The notes: generated by a model from the sequence alone, not told the origin. Shown: positions 1 through 12,572, counted from the stretch's first letter. The stretch: 64,000 nt of DNA from an uncultured SAR86 cluster bacterium (GCA_902630885.1 CACOWI010000001.1:124001-188000), one strand, 5' to 3'. Made by a program: numbers and translations.

Positions 1-294
1 AATCCGCCACCATCAGCATCCGGTAGACAAATTAAGTTTAAGCATGTTCATTTTGGGGGCACACATCCAACTACGCTTGTCATTCATTCAAATCAAGATA
101 AAAAAATTCCAAAAAATTACCGTAAATATTTAGAAAATTCATTTAGAGCTGAACTAGGCTTGAAAAGTATTCAGCTCAAGATTATTTTTAGAAAATCTGA
201 TAATCCTTTTGAAGGAAAGAAAAACAAACTATCTGAAAGGCAAGTCAAGAAAAGAAAACGCTTAATTACTTACAATAAGAAGAATAAAAAATAA
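1..294 (+). CDS. der: GTPase Der, C-terminal part (partial at the window edge)
   Basis: The reading frame is open from base 1 to a TAA at 292-294 and gives 97 residues. It matches the KH-like C-terminal domain of the ribosome-assembly GTPase Der (EngA), which acts in 50S subunit maturation. Family landmarks are a PPP/GRxIKFKHVHFGG-like strand, the VIHSNQ turn, NYRKYLENSFR and the FRKSDNPFEGK segment, followed by a lysine-rich tail typical of Der. Both GTPase domains lie outside the window, so their integrity cannot be judged. The next gene, sdhC, starts about 90 bases downstream. Confidence 0.88.
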   Translation, partial: NPPPSASGRQIKFKHVHFGGTHPTTLVIHSNQDKKIPKNYRKYLENSFRAELGLKSIQLKIIFRKSDNPFEGKKNKLSERQVKKRKRLITYNKKNKK

Positions 295-386
295 CTCTAT
301 TATTAGATAATAAGTAATTTGATTAGAAAATCTGCTGTATAATCAATGCTAATAATTAATTATTGAAATTTGTAATTAAGCACACA

Positions 387-773
387 ATGCAAGAAAGACC
401 AGTATATCTTGACCTAACGAAGATTAGGTTACCCATGTCAGCATTTATATCGATTACTCATCGATTATCTGGCATGTATGTTTTTTTTATTACTTTGCCG
501 CTAATTTTGCATATTATTAATAAAACAACATCGTCAAAATCAGAATACGAAAAAATTTTAGTTGATATTACATCGATCTCATTTTTTTCATTTTTTGTTT
601 TTATCAGCATTGCAGTGCTCTGGTATCATGTTTTAACAGGTGTACGGCACTTGATTATGGATTTTTTTCATATCGGTGAATCTTTAACTGGCTCTCATTA
701 TTCGTCTATTTTTACAGTTATACTTTGGTCATTAACTTCTCTTATTTTGTTTGGATATCTTTTTGTATTATGA
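387..773 (+). CDS. sdhC: Succinate dehydrogenase cytochrome b556 subunit (SdhC)
   Basis: This is the larger membrane anchor of complex II. It helps bind heme b and ubiquinone in the inner membrane. The 128-residue product opens with QERPVYLDL, the normal SdhC start, then SITHRLSG at about residues 22-29. Three hydrophobic segments follow, and His81 in YHVLTGVRHLIMD matches the heme-ligand motif. The ATG at 387 is chosen because it places the RPVxLDL motif at the N-terminus as in relatives; an in-frame TTG at 363 would add eight residues. No good ribosome binding site is seen for either. It overlaps sdhD as ATGA and is the first gene of the TCA-cycle run. Confidence 0.9.
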   Translation: MQERPVYLDLTKIRLPMSAFISITHRLSGMYVFFITLPLILHIINKTTSSKSEYEKILVDITSISFFSFFVFISIAVLWYHVLTGVRHLIMDFFHIGESLTGSHYSSIFTVILWSLTSLILFGYLFVL

Positions 774-1129
774 GGGGCTCATTAATTTGGAATTCTCAAA
801 GATATAGTTCTCTGATAATTCTTTGTTACTTAGTTTATATTGCAAGTTTTATAATCTCTCAAGATGAAATTAATTTTTTTTCATGGTCGAATTTTTTTCT
901 TTCATTTGAAGTAAGATTCTTAACGTCATTTATATTCATAATGATTGTTGTCCACGCCTATATTGGATTATGGACAGTTGGAACGGATTATTTAACATCT
1001 AGGACTCTTGGTTTTCTTAATAAATCTATTGCAAAAAGGGCAAAACTAATGAGAAATACCTATTTTTTTACCTTTGGATTCCTAGGAATAGTTTATTTAA
1101 GCTCAATTTTGTATATAATATGGTTATAA
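770..1129 (+). CDS. sdhD: Succinate dehydrogenase membrane anchor subunit (SdhD)
   Basis: This is the second membrane anchor of succinate dehydrogenase, pairing with SdhC to hold heme b and the quinone site. The 119-residue protein has three hydrophobic helices. VHAYIGLWTVGTDY at about residues 61-74 is the SdhD signature, with His62 in the heme-ligand position. The ATG at 770 overlaps the sdhC stop as ATGA, which argues for translational coupling; a TTG at 725 in the same frame would lengthen the overlap for no gain. The N-terminus is otherwise poorly conserved, as is usual for SdhD. Confidence 0.88.
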   Translation: MRGSLIWNSQRYSSLIILCYLVYIASFIISQDEINFFSWSNFFLSFEVRFLTSFIFIMIVVHAYIGLWTVGTDYLTSRTLGFLNKSIAKRAKLMRNTYFFTFGFLGIVYLSSILYIIWL

Positions 1130-1157
1130 ATAATAATGATATATAATTATAAAGTTT

Positions 1158-2942
1158 ATGAATAATATATTTACCAACAATATTAAAAAGATCGAATTCG
1201 ACGCATTAATTGTTGGTGGAGGTGGCTCAGGCATGCGAGCATCACTTGAGTTAGCAAAATCTGGTTTAAAAACGGCTGTAGTATCCAAAGTATTTCCAAC
1301 AAGATCTCATACTGTTTCAGCACAAGGTGGAATTACCTGTGCAATAGCTAGCGCTGATCCAAACGATGATTGGAGATGGCACATGTATGACACTGTAAAA
1401 GGTGCAGATTTTATTGGAGACCAAGACGCGATTGAATATTTATGCTCTGAAGGTCCAAAAGCAGTATTTGAATTGGAGCATATGGGTTTACCATTCTCAA
1501 GATTTGAAAATGGAAGAATTTATCAGAGGCCATTCGGCGGCCAATCTAAAGATTTTGGAAAAGGTGGTCAAGCTGCTAGAACATGTGCAGCTGCTGACAG
1601 AACAGGACATGCTCTTCTTCATACGTTGTATCAGAATAATGTTAAAGAAGGCACGAACTTTCTGAATGAATGGTTTGCTGTTGATCTTGTAAAAAATTCT
1701 AAAGATCAGGTCACAGGAGTTATTGCATTCTCTATTGAAAATGGCGAAGTTGCATATCTAAAAGCTCAAGCAACTGTTCTTGCTACTGGTGGAGCTGGAA
1801 GAATATATGCATCCACTACAAATGCTCTTATAAATACTGGAGATGGTTTAGCAATGGCACTAAGAGCAGGATTTCCAGCACAAGATATGGAAATGTGGCA
1901 ATTTCATCCAACCGGAATATACGGTGCTGGCTCATTGGTTACTGAAGGTTGCAGAGGTGAAGGCGGCTTCTTGATCAATAAAGATGGCGAAAGATTTATG
2001 GAGAGATATGCACCAAATGTGAAAGATTTGGCTGGAAGAGATGTTGTAGCAAGATCAATGGTTCTTGAAATACTTGAGGGTAGAGGTTGTGGTGAAAACA
2101 ATGATCATATATACCTAAAACTTGATCATCTTGGTGCTGAAGTTTTAAATTCCAAGTTGCCAGGTATTTGTGAATTATCAAGAACCTTTGCTCATGTAGA
2201 TCCAGTTTATGAACCAATACCTGTGGTACCAACTTGTCATTATATGATGGGAGGAACTCCTACGAATATTTCTGGCCAGGCATTTTCTAGAATTAATGAT
2301 CAAGATTATTTAATACCAGGACTTTTCTCAGCAGGAGAGGCTGCATGTGTTTCTGTGCATGGAGCAAATAGATTAGGAGGCAATTCATTATTAGACCTAG
2401 TTGTTTTTGGAAGAGCAACTGGAAAACATATTCAAAGTGAACTGAAATCTGGTGGCGGTGTCGAATCTGCAACAAAAAGTGATATTGATAATTCACTAGA
2501 AAGATTGAATAAATTAAATGAATCATCAAATGGATTTGATCCTGCTGATGTTAAGAAAGAACTACAAGAATGCATGCAAAATTATTTTGGTGTATTTAGA
2601 AGAGGAGAATTTATGCAGAAAGGCTTAGATCAACTCAATGAACTAAAAGAAAAAGTAGATAATCTCCATCTAAAAGATAAAAGTGATGCTTTTAATACAA
2701 GCAGAGTTGAAGCAATTGAATTACAAAATTTATTTGAGGTTGCTGAATCAACAGCAGTATCAGCATTTAAAAGAACTGAAAGTAGAGGCGCGCATGCCAG
2801 AGACGATTATCCTGATAGGGATGACGAAAATTGGTTATGTCATACAATTTATGATCCGATCACTAAAGAAGTTTCAAAACGTGGTGTTAATTTCGAACCA
2901 AATAAGGTCGAAGCTTTTCCACCAAAAGTTAGGACATATTAA
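1158..2942 (+). CDS. sdhA: Succinate dehydrogenase flavoprotein subunit (SdhA)
   Basis: This is the catalytic subunit that oxidises succinate to fumarate and passes electrons to the iron-sulfur subunit. The 594-residue protein has the N-terminal dinucleotide fold [10 protein letters not shown]. It also has His51 in [11 protein letters not shown], the residue that carries covalent FAD in this family. [21 protein letters not shown]-type active-site sequence lies near residues 250-275, and [19 protein letters not shown] near 405-425. Length is normal for bacterial SdhA. The stop TAA shares its last base with the sdhB start. Confidence 0.97.
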   Translation: MNNIFTNNIKKIEFDALIVGGGGSGMRASLELAKSGLKTAVVSKVFPTRSHTVSAQGGITCAIASADPNDDWRWHMYDTVKGADFIGDQDAIEYLCSEGPKAVFELEHMGLPFSRFENGRIYQRPFGGQSKDFGKGGQAARTCAAADRTGHALLHTLYQNNVKEGTNFLNEWFAVDLVKNSKDQVTGVIAFSIENGEVAYLKAQATVLATGGAGRIYASTTNALINTGDGLAMALRAGFPAQDMEMWQFHPTGIYGAGSLVTEGCRGEGGFLINKDGERFMERYAPNVKDLAGRDVVARSMVLEILEGRGCGENNDHIYLKLDHLGAEVLNSKLPGICELSRTFAHVDPVYEPIPVVPTCHYMMGGTPTNISGQAFSRINDQDYLIPGLFSAGEAACVSVHGANRLGGNSLLDLVVFGRATGKHIQSELKSGGGVESATKSDIDNSLERLNKLNESSNGFDPADVKKELQECMQNYFGVFRRGEFMQKGLDQLNELKEKVDNLHLKDKSDAFNTSRVEAIELQNLFEVAESTAVSAFKRTESRGAHARDDYPDRDDENWLCHTIYDPITKEVSKRGVNFEPNKVEAFPPKVRTY

Positions 2943-3682
2943 TGTTTGGTAATAAATTACAAGTTAATTTGTATAGATATAATCCTGAAGAGGATAAGTT
3001 TCCTTACATGAAAAAATATGTAATTGAGAAGCCTAAAAGAGATATTATGATCTTAGATCTTTTGCATTTACTAAAAGAGGAAGATCAGTCGATTTCATAC
3101 AGAAGATCATGTAGAGAGGGGGTTTGTGGTTCAGATGGTATGAACATTAATGGTAAAAACGGTCTTGCATGTATCACACCAATCTCATCTGTAGTAAAAA
3201 GAAATAAGATAGAACTTAGACCGCTTCCTGGATTACCTGTGATTAGAGATTTAGTTGTTGATATGACTGAGTTTTATGCCCAATATGAAAAAATAAAACC
3301 TTTTCTTCAAAATGAAACAACTGCGCCAGAGCAAGAAAGACTTCAGTCTCCTGAAGAAAGAGATAAGTTGGATGGTCTCTATGAATGTATTTTATGTGCA
3401 TGTTGTTCAACAAGCTGTCCTTCTTTTTGGTGGAATCCTGATAAATTTGTTGGTCCGGCAGCACTTCTTCAAGCATATAGATTTTTAGCGGATTCAAGAG
3501 ATTTAAAAACTGAAGAAAGGCTTGAAGCACTCTCTGATCCTTTTAGTGTTTATAGATGTCACGGAATAATGAATTGTGTAAATGTTTGTCCAAAAGGTCT
3601 TAATCCTAATAAAGCAATTGGTGAAATAAAATCGATGTTACATAAAAATAAAAAGGATATAATTGTCACTGACGGGGTATAA
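2942..3682 (+). CDS. sdhB: Succinate dehydrogenase iron-sulfur subunit (SdhB)
   Basis: This subunit carries electrons from FAD in SdhA to the quinone site. The ferredoxin-like [2Fe-2S] motif [11 protein letters not shown] with downstream GLAC sits at residues 56-77. The [4Fe-4S] motif [12 protein letters not shown] is at about 149-160, and the [3Fe-4S] motif [17 protein letters not shown] is near 206-222. The length of 246 residues is usual. The start overlaps the sdhA stop by one base (TAATG), consistent with tight stoichiometric coupling. Confidence 0.97.
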   Translation: MFGNKLQVNLYRYNPEEDKFPYMKKYVIEKPKRDIMILDLLHLLKEEDQSISYRRSCREGVCGSDGMNINGKNGLACITPISSVVKRNKIELRPLPGLPVIRDLVVDMTEFYAQYEKIKPFLQNETTAPEQERLQSPEERDKLDGLYECILCACCSTSCPSFWWNPDKFVGPAALLQAYRFLADSRDLKTEERLEALSDPFSVYRCHGIMNCVNVCPKGLNPNKAIGEIKSMLHKNKKDIIVTDGV

Positions 3683-3702
3683 CAAAGACAACAAAATACA
3701 AA

Positions 3703-6513
3703 ATGACAATATCAATGAAGGAGCTTTGGGGGAGCTCACATGTCTCAGCAGGACACGCAGCTTATCTAGAAAGTTTGTATGAAACTTTTATAAATAACCC
3801 TGAAAATCTATCAAAAGAATGGTTTGATTTTTTTACTAATCTTCCAAAAAATTCTAACTCCAATGGAGAAATATCCCACCAGGAGATAATTAAAGAATTT
3901 AAAAACCTCTCAAGAGCAAAGGTATCAAATACTGGCAAAGAAGCTTTAGATGAAAGGCAAGGAAAAGTTATTAGATTAATTCAGTCGTATAGAAATAGAG
4001 GTCATCTAAAAGCAAGTCTCGATCCTCTGGGTATGATGGAAAGAAGAGTTATAGAAGATTTAAATATTGAGTTTCACGGTTTGTCGCATGATGATTTAGA
4101 TCAAGAGTTTTATACAGATACTTTTACGGAATCAAATAAACTTACTTTAAGAGAAATTATAAATAGACTTGAAGATGTTTATTGTGGAAATATTGGAATT
4201 GAGTGCAATCATATTCTTGATTCAAGTGAAAGAAGGTGGTTTCAAAGGAAGTTTGAATCAAAATTAACTGAATATAGTTTTAGTGCTGATGAAAAACTTA
4301 ATATTTATGAAAGACTTAATTCTGCTGAGGGTCTTGCAAAGTATTTGTCTGCAAAATATCCAGGTATGAAAAGATTCGGAATTGATGGAGCTGAAGCATT
4401 AGTTCCACTTGTTGAAAGCGTTATTCAAAACTGCGGATCAATGGGAGCTACACAAATTTGTTTTGGGATGGCACACAGGGGAAGGTTAAACCTTCTTGTA
4501 AATGTTTTGGGTAAACTTCCATCAGAGCTATTCTCTGCTTTTGATGAAGATACTGAATTGGAGGGAGCATCTACAGGAGATGTGAAATATCATCTAGGTT
4601 TTTCATCTAACTTTGAAACACCTGGTGGTGAAGTTCATGTCTCACTTTTTAATAATCCGTCTCACTTAGAGATTGTAGATCCAGTAGTAATTGGATCTGT
4701 TCGAGCAAGACAGGATCGAATTGGAGATAAAGATAGATCAAATGTCGTCCCAATTTTACTTCATGGAGATGCTTCTTTTTCAGGACAAGGAGTTGTCATG
4801 GAATCGCTTCAAATGTCACAGACTAGAGGATTCAATGTTGGCGGAACAATTCATATTATTGTTAATAATCAAATTGGATTCACAACTAGTAACATTAATG
4901 ATTCAAGATCAACTGACTATTCATCTGATGTAGCCAAGATTATTCAGGCTCCTGTTATACATGTAAATGGAGACGATCCAGAAATGGTTGTCAATGCAGC
5001 AAAAATTGCATGTAAGTACAGAAATAAATTTAAGAAAGATATAGTTATAGATTTATTTTGTTACCGAAGAAGAGGACACAACGAAGCGGACGATCCTTCT
5101 GCAACTCAACCTTTAATGTATAACAAAATTTCAAAACATCCATCTGTTCTTAGTCAATATGAAAAATATTTAATTGACAATGGAGTATTAACATCTGAAG
5201 AGGCAAAAAAAATTAAAGGTGATTACAGAAAATCTTTAGAAGGTGGAGAAAGTGTTGCAAAAAATTTAGCAAAAAATCCTAATGACCAACTTTGGTTTGA
5301 TTGGGAGCCATATATGGATGTTAAGTGGTGGCCAAAAGTTGATACAAAGTTTAATGAAAACAGCTTTAAAAAACTTGGTAAGGATATTTGCAAAGTACCA
5401 AAATCATTTAATCTAGGATCACAAGCAAAAAAAATATTTGATGATAGATTAAAAATGAATAACGGAGAAATCCCCCTTAATTGGGGATTTGCTGAAAGTA
5501 TGGCTTATGCGACTCTTTTGAAAGAGGGCTACCCAATCAGACTAACAGGCCAAGATGTAAGAAGAGGGACATTTTCACATAGGCATGCCTGCGTTTTTGA
5601 TTCAAAGACTGGCATGGGTCACATACCTTTATCAGATATAGCAGAAAAAAATAAATCAAAATTTGACATATATGACTCGCTTCTATCAGAGGAGGCAGTT
5701 TTGGCATTTGAATACGGATATTCTGCAACTTGGCCAAGCGGTCTTGCTATATGGGAGGCTCAGTTTGGTGATTTTGCAAATGGTGCTCAAGTTGTAATTG
5801 ATCAGTTTATAGTATCTGCCCAACATAAATGGGAGAGATTGTCCGGCCTTGTTATGCTTTTACCACATGGATATGAAGGTCAAGGACCTGAACATAGCAG
5901 TGCAAGAATTGAAAGATTTTTACAACTTTGTGCATCTGAAAATATTCAAGTTTGTGTGCCAAGTTCGCCTAAGCAAATTTATCATTTATTAAGAAGACAA
6001 GCGATAAGAAAAATGAGAACACCTCTTGTAGTAATATCACCAAAAAGTTTACTCAGAAATCCATTGGCTGTGTCTAGCATTGATGAATTAACAAATGGAA
6101 CCTTTGACTGCGTAATTGATGATGATATTAAAAAACCAGAGGCTGTGAAAAGATTAATTCTTTGTTCGGGTAAAGTTTTTTATGATTTATCAGAAAAAAG
6201 AAAAAATGAAAAACGTGATGACATTGCCATTATAAGAATAGAACAACTATACCCATTCCCATATGATGATCTTGAAGAAATCCTAACAAAGTATCAAAAT
6301 GTAAAAGAATTTATTTGGTGTCAGGAAGAGCCTTTAAATCAAGGAGCGTGGTTTAGCCATAGACACAGAATTCAAAGAGTTTTAGATAGACTTGGAGATG
6401 ATATTGAGGTTAGTTTGATAAGTAGACCAGCTGCTGCAGCACCAGCAGTTGGATTAATGAAACTTCATCTCCAACAGCAAGAGCAGTTAGTAAATGAGGC
6501 AATTGTTAAATGA
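3703..6513 (+). CDS. sucA: 2-oxoglutarate dehydrogenase E1 component
   Basis: This thiamin-diphosphate enzyme decarboxylates 2-oxoglutarate and transfers the succinyl group to the lipoyl arm of SucB. The 936-residue length is normal. The N-terminal [10 protein letters not shown]-type segment that anchors E1 to the complex is present. The ThDP signature runs from GDASFSGQG (about residue 355) to NNQIGFTTS (about 390), and [10 protein letters not shown] follows. The transketolase-like half contains [13 protein letters not shown] and the C-terminal EEPLNQGAW segment. The stop overlaps the sucB start by four bases. Confidence 0.97.
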   Translation: MTISMKELWGSSHVSAGHAAYLESLYETFINNPENLSKEWFDFFTNLPKNSNSNGEISHQEIIKEFKNLSRAKVSNTGKEALDERQGKVIRLIQSYRNRGHLKASLDPLGMMERRVIEDLNIEFHGLSHDDLDQEFYTDTFTESNKLTLREIINRLEDVYCGNIGIECNHILDSSERRWFQRKFESKLTEYSFSADEKLNIYERLNSAEGLAKYLSAKYPGMKRFGIDGAEALVPLVESVIQNCGSMGATQICFGMAHRGRLNLLVNVLGKLPSELFSAFDEDTELEGASTGDVKYHLGFSSNFETPGGEVHVSLFNNPSHLEIVDPVVIGSVRARQDRIGDKDRSNVVPILLHGDASFSGQGVVMESLQMSQTRGFNVGGTIHIIVNNQIGFTTSNINDSRSTDYSSDVAKIIQAPVIHVNGDDPEMVVNAAKIACKYRNKFKKDIVIDLFCYRRRGHNEADDPSATQPLMYNKISKHPSVLSQYEKYLIDNGVLTSEEAKKIKGDYRKSLEGGESVAKNLAKNPNDQLWFDWEPYMDVKWWPKVDTKFNENSFKKLGKDICKVPKSFNLGSQAKKIFDDRLKMNNGEIPLNWGFAESMAYATLLKEGYPIRLTGQDVRRGTFSHRHACVFDSKTGMGHIPLSDIAEKNKSKFDIYDSLLSEEAVLAFEYGYSATWPSGLAIWEAQFGDFANGAQVVIDQFIVSAQHKWERLSGLVMLLPHGYEGQGPEHSSARIERFLQLCASENIQVCVPSSPKQIYHLLRRQAIRKMRTPLVVISPKSLLRNPLAVSSIDELTNGTFDCVIDDDIKKPEAVKRLILCSGKVFYDLSEKRKNEKRDDIAIIRIEQLYPFPYDDLEEILTKYQNVKEFIWCQEEPLNQGAWFSHRHRIQRVLDRLGDDIEVSLISRPAAAAPAVGLMKLHLQQQEQLVNEAIVK

Positions 6514-7724
6514 GCATAAAAATTAAAGCACCTACTTTTCCAGAATCAGTAGCTGATGGAACAATTGCGAACTGGGTTAAAAAAGAAGGAGACAATGTCA
6601 GTCAAGATGATGTCATTGCAGAGATTGAGACTGATAAGGTTGTTCTTGAAGTTATAGCTCAATCTGATGGAAAAATATCAAAAATAATTAAAGACGAAGG
6701 TGAGATTGTTCAAAGCTCTGAGGTTATTGGAGAGTTTGATGAACTATCAGATATATCAGAAGTAAAAGAGAAAATTGAAGAGAAAGTTGAAGAAAAGGTT
6801 CAAGATAAAAAAGAACAAAAAAAAGAAGAGTCCCCTGATAAGACAGAAAATGTAAGAAAAATTGGCCCTGCAGCTAAAAAGATTATTTCAGAGGAAAATA
6901 TAGACTCCAACGAAATAAAATCATCTGGAAAAGGCAATCGAATAACAAAAGCAGATGTTATTAATCATATGAACTCTAAGAATGAAGAGAGCTCAGCCGT
7001 TATCAGTTCTTCTTTTAATGATGATAGGCCAGAAAAGCGTGTGCCAATGTCAAGGTTAAGATCAACAATTGCTAAAAGACTAGTATCAGTTAAACAAGAA
7101 ACAGCAATGCTAACAACTTTTAATGAGGTTGATATGTTGCCTATTAAAGAATTAAGGTCAAAATATGGAACAGAATTTGAGAAAGAGCATGGGGTAAAAC
7201 TTGGATTTATGGGATTTTTTGTGATTGCTGCAGTTCAGGCACTTAAAAAATTTCCTGTAGTAAATGCATCTATAGATGGTGATGATATTGTTTATCACGG
7301 TTTTCAAGATATTGGTGTTGCAGTTTCCACAGACAGAGGTCTTGTTGTCCCAGTAATTAAAGATGCGGATACAAAATCACTTCCAGAGATTGAAAAATCA
7401 ATTCTTGAATATTCTGATAAGGCAAGAAACGGCAAGCTTTCAATAGATGAAATGCAAGGAGGAACTTTTACTATTTCAAATGGAGGTATATTTGGATCAC
7501 TGCTTTCAACACCTATTTTGAATGCGCCACAAACAGCTATATTGGGAATGCATGCAATCCAAGAAAGACCAGTAGCGATAAATGGCGAGGTTGTTATAAG
7601 ACCAATGATGTATCTTGCTATGAGTTATGATCACAGATTGCTTGATGGAAAAGAGGCTGTAACCTTTTTGGTATCAATCAAAGAGCAGTTAGAATCTCCA
7701 GAGAGATTGTTATTAAATTTGTAA
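6510..7724 (+). CDS. sucB: Dihydrolipoyl succinyltransferase, E2 of 2-oxoglutarate dehydrogenase
   Basis: This is the core of the 2-oxoglutarate dehydrogenase complex, moving succinyl from E1 to CoA. The 404-residue protein has one lipoyl domain with the acceptor lysine at about K43 in [12 protein letters not shown] charged Lys/Glu linker follows, then a peripheral-subunit-binding domain near residues 117-154 ([11 protein letters not shown] to RITKADV). The catalytic acyltransferase domain ends with DHRLLDG, with His near 375. The start ATG overlaps the sucA stop (ATGA). The position directly after sucA supports succinyl rather than acetyl specificity. Confidence 0.95.
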   Translation: MSIKIKAPTFPESVADGTIANWVKKEGDNVSQDDVIAEIETDKVVLEVIAQSDGKISKIIKDEGEIVQSSEVIGEFDELSDISEVKEKIEEKVEEKVQDKKEQKKEESPDKTENVRKIGPAAKKIISEENIDSNEIKSSGKGNRITKADVINHMNSKNEESSAVISSSFNDDRPEKRVPMSRLRSTIAKRLVSVKQETAMLTTFNEVDMLPIKELRSKYGTEFEKEHGVKLGFMGFFVIAAVQALKKFPVVNASIDGDDIVYHGFQDIGVAVSTDRGLVVPVIKDADTKSLPEIEKSILEYSDKARNGKLSIDEMQGGTFTISNGGIFGSLLSTPILNAPQTAILGMHAIQERPVAINGEVVIRPMMYLAMSYDHRLLDGKEAVTFLVSIKEQLESPERLLLNL

Positions 7725-7734
7725 TGTTTTGAAT

Positions 7735-9150
7735 ATGTTTGATGTAGTTGTCATAGGAAGCGGTCCAGCAGGATATGTTGCTGCAATAAGAGCCTCTCAG
7801 CTAGGTCTTAAGACTCTATGTATTGAAGAATTATCAAATGACAAAGGTAAGCCAAATTTTGGTGGAACATGTCTTAATGTTGGTTGTATCCCCTCAAAAT
7901 CACTTTTGGATTCATCTCATAGATACTATGAGGCTAAAAAAAATTTGAGTGATCATGGCATTCAACTTGAAAACGTTAAGCTAGATCTAAAAACAATGAT
8001 GAAACGTAAAGACGATATTGTTTCAAAATTAACTGGAGGAATAGACGGTTTATTTTTATCAAATAAAGTAGAAAGTATTTGTGGCACAGGAAGAGTAATT
8101 TCAAAAAATATTGTCCAAATCGATAAACCAGATGGCTCAAATGAAAAAGTTGATGCTAAAAATATAATTATTGCTACTGGTTCTGTTCCAATAGAGATCC
8201 CATCTGCTACCTTCGGTAATAATATTGTTGATAGTACTGGAGCTCTTGCATTTGAGAGTGTTCCAAAGACATTAGGTGTGGTTGGTGCTGGAATTATTGG
8301 TTTAGAGTTAGGAAGTGTTTGGTCAAGACTAGGCTCTGAAGTAACTGTTATAGAGGCATTAGATGATTTTCTGCCAATGACAGATCTTGATATTTCTAAG
8401 GATTCTTTAAAAGAATTTAAAAAACAAGGATTGGACATTCAATTAGGTTCAAAGGTCACAAGCACAAAAGAGTTAAAAAATTCAGTAAAAGTTAAATATG
8501 AGCAAAAAGGAAATGAAATAGAGGTTGAATTTGATAAATTAATTGTTGCTGTAGGCAGAAAACCAAATTCTGAAAAAGTCCTACCAAAAAATTTAGACAT
8601 AAAAATTAAAGATGGATTTATAGAAGTTAATGAATATTGCCAAACTTCTGTGGAAAATATTTGGGCTGTAGGAGATGTGGTTAGGGGCCCAATGCTCGCT
8701 CATAAAGGCAGTGAGGAAGGCATAATGGTTGCTGACAGAATTGCTAACAAGCATACAAAAGTTAATTATGAATTAGTTCCAAATGTAATATATTCTCATC
8801 CTGAGATAGCTTGGGTTGGGAAAACTGAAAATGAATTAAAACTAAATGGAATCAAATATAAAGTTGGCAAATTTCCTTTTGCTGCAAGTGGAAGAGCTCT
8901 TGCTGTAGATCAATCGGTAGGTTTTGTTAAAGTACTTTCTGATATTGAAACAGATTCTATACTTGGAGTTCATGTTTTTGGACCTGCAGCAGCTGAAATT
9001 GTTCAACAAGCACTAATTTCAATGGAATTTGGATCGAGCGCTGAAGATATTGCACTTACTATGTTCAGTCATCCGACTGTTTCTGAAGCTTTTCATGAGG
9101 CGGCTTTGTCAGTGAATAACCAGGCAATTCACATAGGAAATAAAAGATAA
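7735..9150 (+). CDS. lpd: Dihydrolipoyl dehydrogenase (E3)
   Basis: This flavoprotein reoxidises the lipoyl arms of 2-oxo-acid dehydrogenase complexes with NAD+. The 471-residue product has the FAD fold [13 protein letters not shown] and the redox disulfide CLNVGC (Cys46/Cys51). The NAD fold [11 protein letters not shown] is near residue 184, and the C-terminal [11 protein letters not shown] motif carries the catalytic His-Glu pair, with His near 454. ATG at 7735 is preferred over an in-frame TTG at 7729 because it starts directly at the FAD-binding strand. It sits between sucB and sucC, and its last base overlaps the sucC start (TAATG). Confidence 0.95.
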   Translation: MFDVVVIGSGPAGYVAAIRASQLGLKTLCIEELSNDKGKPNFGGTCLNVGCIPSKSLLDSSHRYYEAKKNLSDHGIQLENVKLDLKTMMKRKDDIVSKLTGGIDGLFLSNKVESICGTGRVISKNIVQIDKPDGSNEKVDAKNIIIATGSVPIEIPSATFGNNIVDSTGALAFESVPKTLGVVGAGIIGLELGSVWSRLGSEVTVIEALDDFLPMTDLDISKDSLKEFKKQGLDIQLGSKVTSTKELKNSVKVKYEQKGNEIEVEFDKLIVAVGRKPNSEKVLPKNLDIKIKDGFIEVNEYCQTSVENIWAVGDVVRGPMLAHKGSEEGIMVADRIANKHTKVNYELVPNVIYSHPEIAWVGKTENELKLNGIKYKVGKFPFAASGRALAVDQSVGFVKVLSDIETDSILGVHVFGPAAAEIVQQALISMEFGSSAEDIALTMFSHPTVSEAFHEAALSVNNQAIHIGNKR

Positions 9151-10310
9151 TGAACCTCCATGAATATCAAGGCAAAGTTTTATTTGCAGAATATAATCTA
9201 CCCGTTTCAAAAGGAAAAGTTATATTCAGCGCTGACGAAGTAATAGATGCTTGTAATGAAATTGGGGGCTCCAAATGGGTTGTTAAAGCTCAAGTTCATG
9301 CAGGTGGAAGAGGGAAATCCGGCGGAGTTGAATTAATTAGTTCTCCTGAAGATGGTATTAAATTTGCAGAAAAGTGGATTGGAAAAAATCTTGTTACTTA
9401 TCAAACTGATAGCAAGGGACAACCAGTCAATTCAATTTTGGTAGAAGAGTGTACCAACATTGCAAAAGAACTTTATTTGAGTGCTGTAATTGATAGAGAA
9501 TCTCAAAAAATAGTATTTATTGGCTCTAGTGAGGGTGGAGTTAATATTGAAGATGTTGCAAAAAATATGCCTGAAAAGATTATTTATCAAGGCGTAGTTT
9601 TCGGTGATGATTCCCTATCTGATGATGCCTCAAACATAGCACAAGTATTGAAATTAAATGACAGCCAAACCAAACAATTTATACCAATGATAGATAATCT
9701 ACTAAGATTGTTTGTTGAAAAGGATCTGAGCTTATTAGAAATTAATCCACTTGTTATTACTGAAAATGGAGACCTGCTATGTTTGGATGCTAAAGTAAAC
9801 ATCGATTCAAATGCACTTTTTAGGCAGCCTGAATTAGAAGAAATGTATGATGAATCCCAAGAAGATCCTCAAGAGGCAGAAGCTGCTAGAAATGATTTAA
9901 GCTATGTTTCCCTTGATGGAAATATAGGATGCATGGTGAACGGTGCTGGATTGGCTATGGGTACAATGGATACAATAAAATTTTATGGTGGCAACCCTGC
10001 AAATTTTCTCGATGTAGGTGGGACTGCAACTCAGGAGAGAGTCGCCAAAGCATTTAAAATAATACTCGAAGATCCAGACGTCAAAGTTGTTTTAGTGAAT
10101 ATATTTGGGGGTATTGTAAGGTGTGATTTAATTGCTGAAGGAATTATTGCTGCTATTAAAGAAGTTGAAGTAAAAATTCCTGTTGTTGTTCGATTGGAAG
10201 GTAATAGTGCTGACAAAGGATCAAAAATCTTATCTAAAGCAGATATTAAAATAGAAAGTATTAATGATTTAGCTAATGCGGCTAAGAAAGCAGTAGACTT
10301 TGCAAAATGA
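9150..10310 (+). CDS. sucC: Succinyl-CoA synthetase beta subunit
   Basis: This subunit of succinyl-CoA ligase binds ADP or GDP and succinate and makes one NTP per cycle turn. The 386-residue protein begins [12 protein letters not shown], the classic SucC opening. It has an ATP-grasp domain with [13 protein letters not shown] near residue 50, the EINPLV metal-binding segment near 195, and [12 protein letters not shown] in the C-terminal CoA-ligase domain. Length is normal. It overlaps lpd by one base and sucD by four bases, so the pair is probably made in equal amounts. Confidence 0.97.
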   Translation: MNLHEYQGKVLFAEYNLPVSKGKVIFSADEVIDACNEIGGSKWVVKAQVHAGGRGKSGGVELISSPEDGIKFAEKWIGKNLVTYQTDSKGQPVNSILVEECTNIAKELYLSAVIDRESQKIVFIGSSEGGVNIEDVAKNMPEKIIYQGVVFGDDSLSDDASNIAQVLKLNDSQTKQFIPMIDNLLRLFVEKDLSLLEINPLVITENGDLLCLDAKVNIDSNALFRQPELEEMYDESQEDPQEAEAARNDLSYVSLDGNIGCMVNGAGLAMGTMDTIKFYGGNPANFLDVGGTATQERVAKAFKIILEDPDVKVVLVNIFGGIVRCDLIAEGIIAAIKEVEVKIPVVVRLEGNSADKGSKILSKADIKIESINDLANAAKKAVDFAK

Positions 10311-11179
10311 GCATTCTTGTTAATAAAGATACAAGATTAATTGTTCAAGGCTTTACAGGGTCCCAAGGCACACTTCATTCTGAGCAGTCTATAGATTATG
10401 GAACAAACATTGTTGGAGGAGTTACACCTGGGAAAGGCGGAACAGAACATTTAGGACAACCGGTATTTAATTCAGTAAAAGAAGCTGTTGATAAATTAGA
10501 TCCAAATGCATCAATTATCTTTGTTCCCGCAAAGTTCTGTAAAGAATCAATAATAGAGTCAGCTGAAGCTGGTGTTAAGTTAATTGTTTGTATTACAGAG
10601 GGTATTCCTACTCTTGATATGCTTGAGGTTAAAAAAAGAATAGATGATTTAGGAGTTAGATTAATTGGACCAAACTGCCCAGGCGTAATCACGCCCGGCG
10701 AAGCTAAGCTTGGAATAATGCCAGGCAACATCCATAAACCAGGTTCAATTGGTATTATCTCAAGATCTGGAACTCTCACTTATGAGGCAGTGAAACAAAC
10801 AACAGATCTTGGTTTTGGGCAAAGTAGTTGTGTTGGCATTGGTGGTGATCCTATTCCAGGCTCATCTTTTATTGATATGTTGAAACTGTTTGAAGATGAT
10901 GATCAAACTGAAGCAATTGTTCTTGTTGGTGAAATTGGCGGCACTGCAGAAGAGGCCGCAGCAGAGTATATTAAAAATAATGTTACTAAACCTGTGATTT
11001 CTTACATTGCTGGACAAACTGCTCCAGCAGGAAAAAGAATGGGACATGCAGGAGCTATAATTGCTGGTGGAAAAGGAACTGCGAAGGATAAAATTAAAAA
11101 GTTGGAGGAATGTGGAGTTCACATTGCAGATAATTTAGTTTCAATAGGTTCTAAAGTGGCTGAGGTTCTCGACCGCTAA
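10307..11179 (+). CDS. sucD: Succinyl-CoA synthetase alpha subunit
   Basis: This subunit binds CoA and carries the phosphohistidine of succinyl-CoA synthetase. The 290-residue protein has the CoA-binding Rossmann fold with [10 protein letters not shown] near the N-terminus and [13 protein letters not shown] in the middle. The phospho-acceptor His247 lies in [15 protein letters not shown]. It closes the TCA-cycle run. Its last 29 bases overlap the 3' end of the convergent MATE gene, so no separate terminator fits between them. Confidence 0.97.
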   Translation: MSILVNKDTRLIVQGFTGSQGTLHSEQSIDYGTNIVGGVTPGKGGTEHLGQPVFNSVKEAVDKLDPNASIIFVPAKFCKESIIESAEAGVKLIVCITEGIPTLDMLEVKKRIDDLGVRLIGPNCPGVITPGEAKLGIMPGNIHKPGSIGIISRSGTLTYEAVKQTTDLGFGQSSCVGIGGDPIPGSSFIDMLKLFEDDDQTEAIVLVGEIGGTAEEAAAEYIKNNVTKPVISYIAGQTAPAGKRMGHAGAIIAGGKGTAKDKIKKLEECGVHIADNLVSIGSKVAEVLDR

Positions 11180-12524
11180 TCTTTTTTATATATGACTTCA
11201 TAATCCATCTCAGTCTGAAAATTGATAAAAAAGAAAAAATTGTAAGCCCAATAATCATTCCAAACCACATCCCCTTTGCCCCCAAAGGATCACCAAACCC
11301 AAAATTAGTAAGATAATAACCAATTGGCATTGCAAAAATCCAATATGAAATCATTAGTAAAATCATTGGAATAAAAGTATCTTTATAACCACGAAGACTA
11401 CCTAAGGCACCCATTTGAATGCCATCAGGTAATTGAAAAATTGCTGCAAATAAAATTAAACTTACTGCTAACTCCAATACCGGAAGTTCAGTTGTATACA
11501 ATCCAACAATAAAAGATCCGAAAGAGAGAATAATGATACTATTTATTAATGCACCTGTTATACATAGTATTATTGTTGAGGTAGCAGCAGTCTTTGCTTG
11601 AAATGGATTTTTTTCACCTATCAAGTTACCGACTCTTGTTGAAGAAGCCAAACCTATCGCTAAAGGAACCATAAAAAATAAGCTAGCAATATTTATTGCA
11701 ACAGAATGACTGGCAACAACTATCTCTCCTAAAACACTTAAAATTATTGCAGCTCCAGAAAACATACTTAATTCAATAAAAATACCAAGCCCAATTGGTA
11801 AACCAAGTTTAAGGACTTCCTTTGTTGTATCTAATGATGGCTTAGAAAATTTTGAGAAAGGCTCTGTTCTTTTATAATTCTTTGAAAAACCAATATATAC
11901 AAGTATTGATATCATCATCAAGAAAGAAACAATTGATGTCGCAATACCACATCCAACACCCCCAAGCTTTGGAGCACCAAACCATCCATAAACAAATATA
12001 AGATCCAAAGGAATATTTAAGAGCATTCCAGAAAAGGCAATATAAAAAACGGGTTTAGTATACGTCATGCCTTCGCTATAACATCTTAAGCAAGTGAATA
12101 TAGTTACAAAAAACCAGCCAATTGAGACTGCCTTTAGGTAATCTATAGTTATAGAGGTAATTGAACTTTTTATTGGTAATAAATTAATGATTATGTCCAT
12201 ATTAAAAAAAATGAACGCCATTAAAAGACCAAGTCCTGCAGCCACCCATAGAATTTCTCTTAGCTTTTGACCTATTTCTAAAAATTTCTTTGCTCCATAT
12301 AGCTGGGCAACAATTGGAGTCACAGCAAAAATTATTCCTGTAAAGAAGAACCAAATTGTATTAGAGAAGGCTGTTCCAACTGCAAGCCCTGCAAGATCAT
12401 TAGCACTTGCCCTTCCTGCAATAATTGTGTCAGTAGTACCCATCAAAGCATACGAGAGTTGCGAACCAAAAATTGGTATACCTATTCTGATTAATTGTTT
12501 GAATTCAAAAAAATACTTTGCCAT
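11151..12524 (-). CDS. MATE family multidrug/Na+ efflux transporter
   Basis: The 457-residue protein is a polytopic membrane protein with about twelve hydrophobic helices in two related halves, the layout of the MATE (NorM-like) exporters that expel cationic drugs or metabolites using a Na+ or H+ gradient. The N-terminal [20 protein letters not shown] matches the family pattern of a helix ending in a TxD motif, and [11 protein letters not shown] is the usual loop 2 motif. Its substrate cannot be told from sequence. It converges on sucD with a 29-base overlap and is divergent from the acyltransferase gene that starts about 60 bases away. Confidence 0.9.
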   Translation of the reverse strand: MAKYFFEFKQLIRIGIPIFGSQLSYALMGTTDTIIAGRASANDLAGLAVGTAFSNTIWFFFTGIIFAVTPIVAQLYGAKKFLEIGQKLREILWVAAGLGLLMAFIFFNMDIIINLLPIKSSITSITIDYLKAVSIGWFFVTIFTCLRCYSEGMTYTKPVFYIAFSGMLLNIPLDLIFVYGWFGAPKLGGVGCGIATSIVSFLMMISILVYIGFSKNYKRTEPFSKFSKPSLDTTKEVLKLGLPIGLGIFIELSMFSGAAIILSVLGEIVVASHSVAINIASLFFMVPLAIGLASSTRVGNLIGEKNPFQAKTAATSTIILCITGALINSIIILSFGSFIVGLYTTELPVLELAVSLILFAAIFQLPDGIQMGALGSLRGYKDTFIPMILLMISYWIFAMPIGYYLTNFGFGDPLGAKGMWFGMIIGLTIFSFLSIFRLRWIMKSYIKKISGREPQPL

Positions 12525-12572
12525 GTTAAATAATTTTTTTTTGCGTACTTTATCATATTAAAATATCAATTT

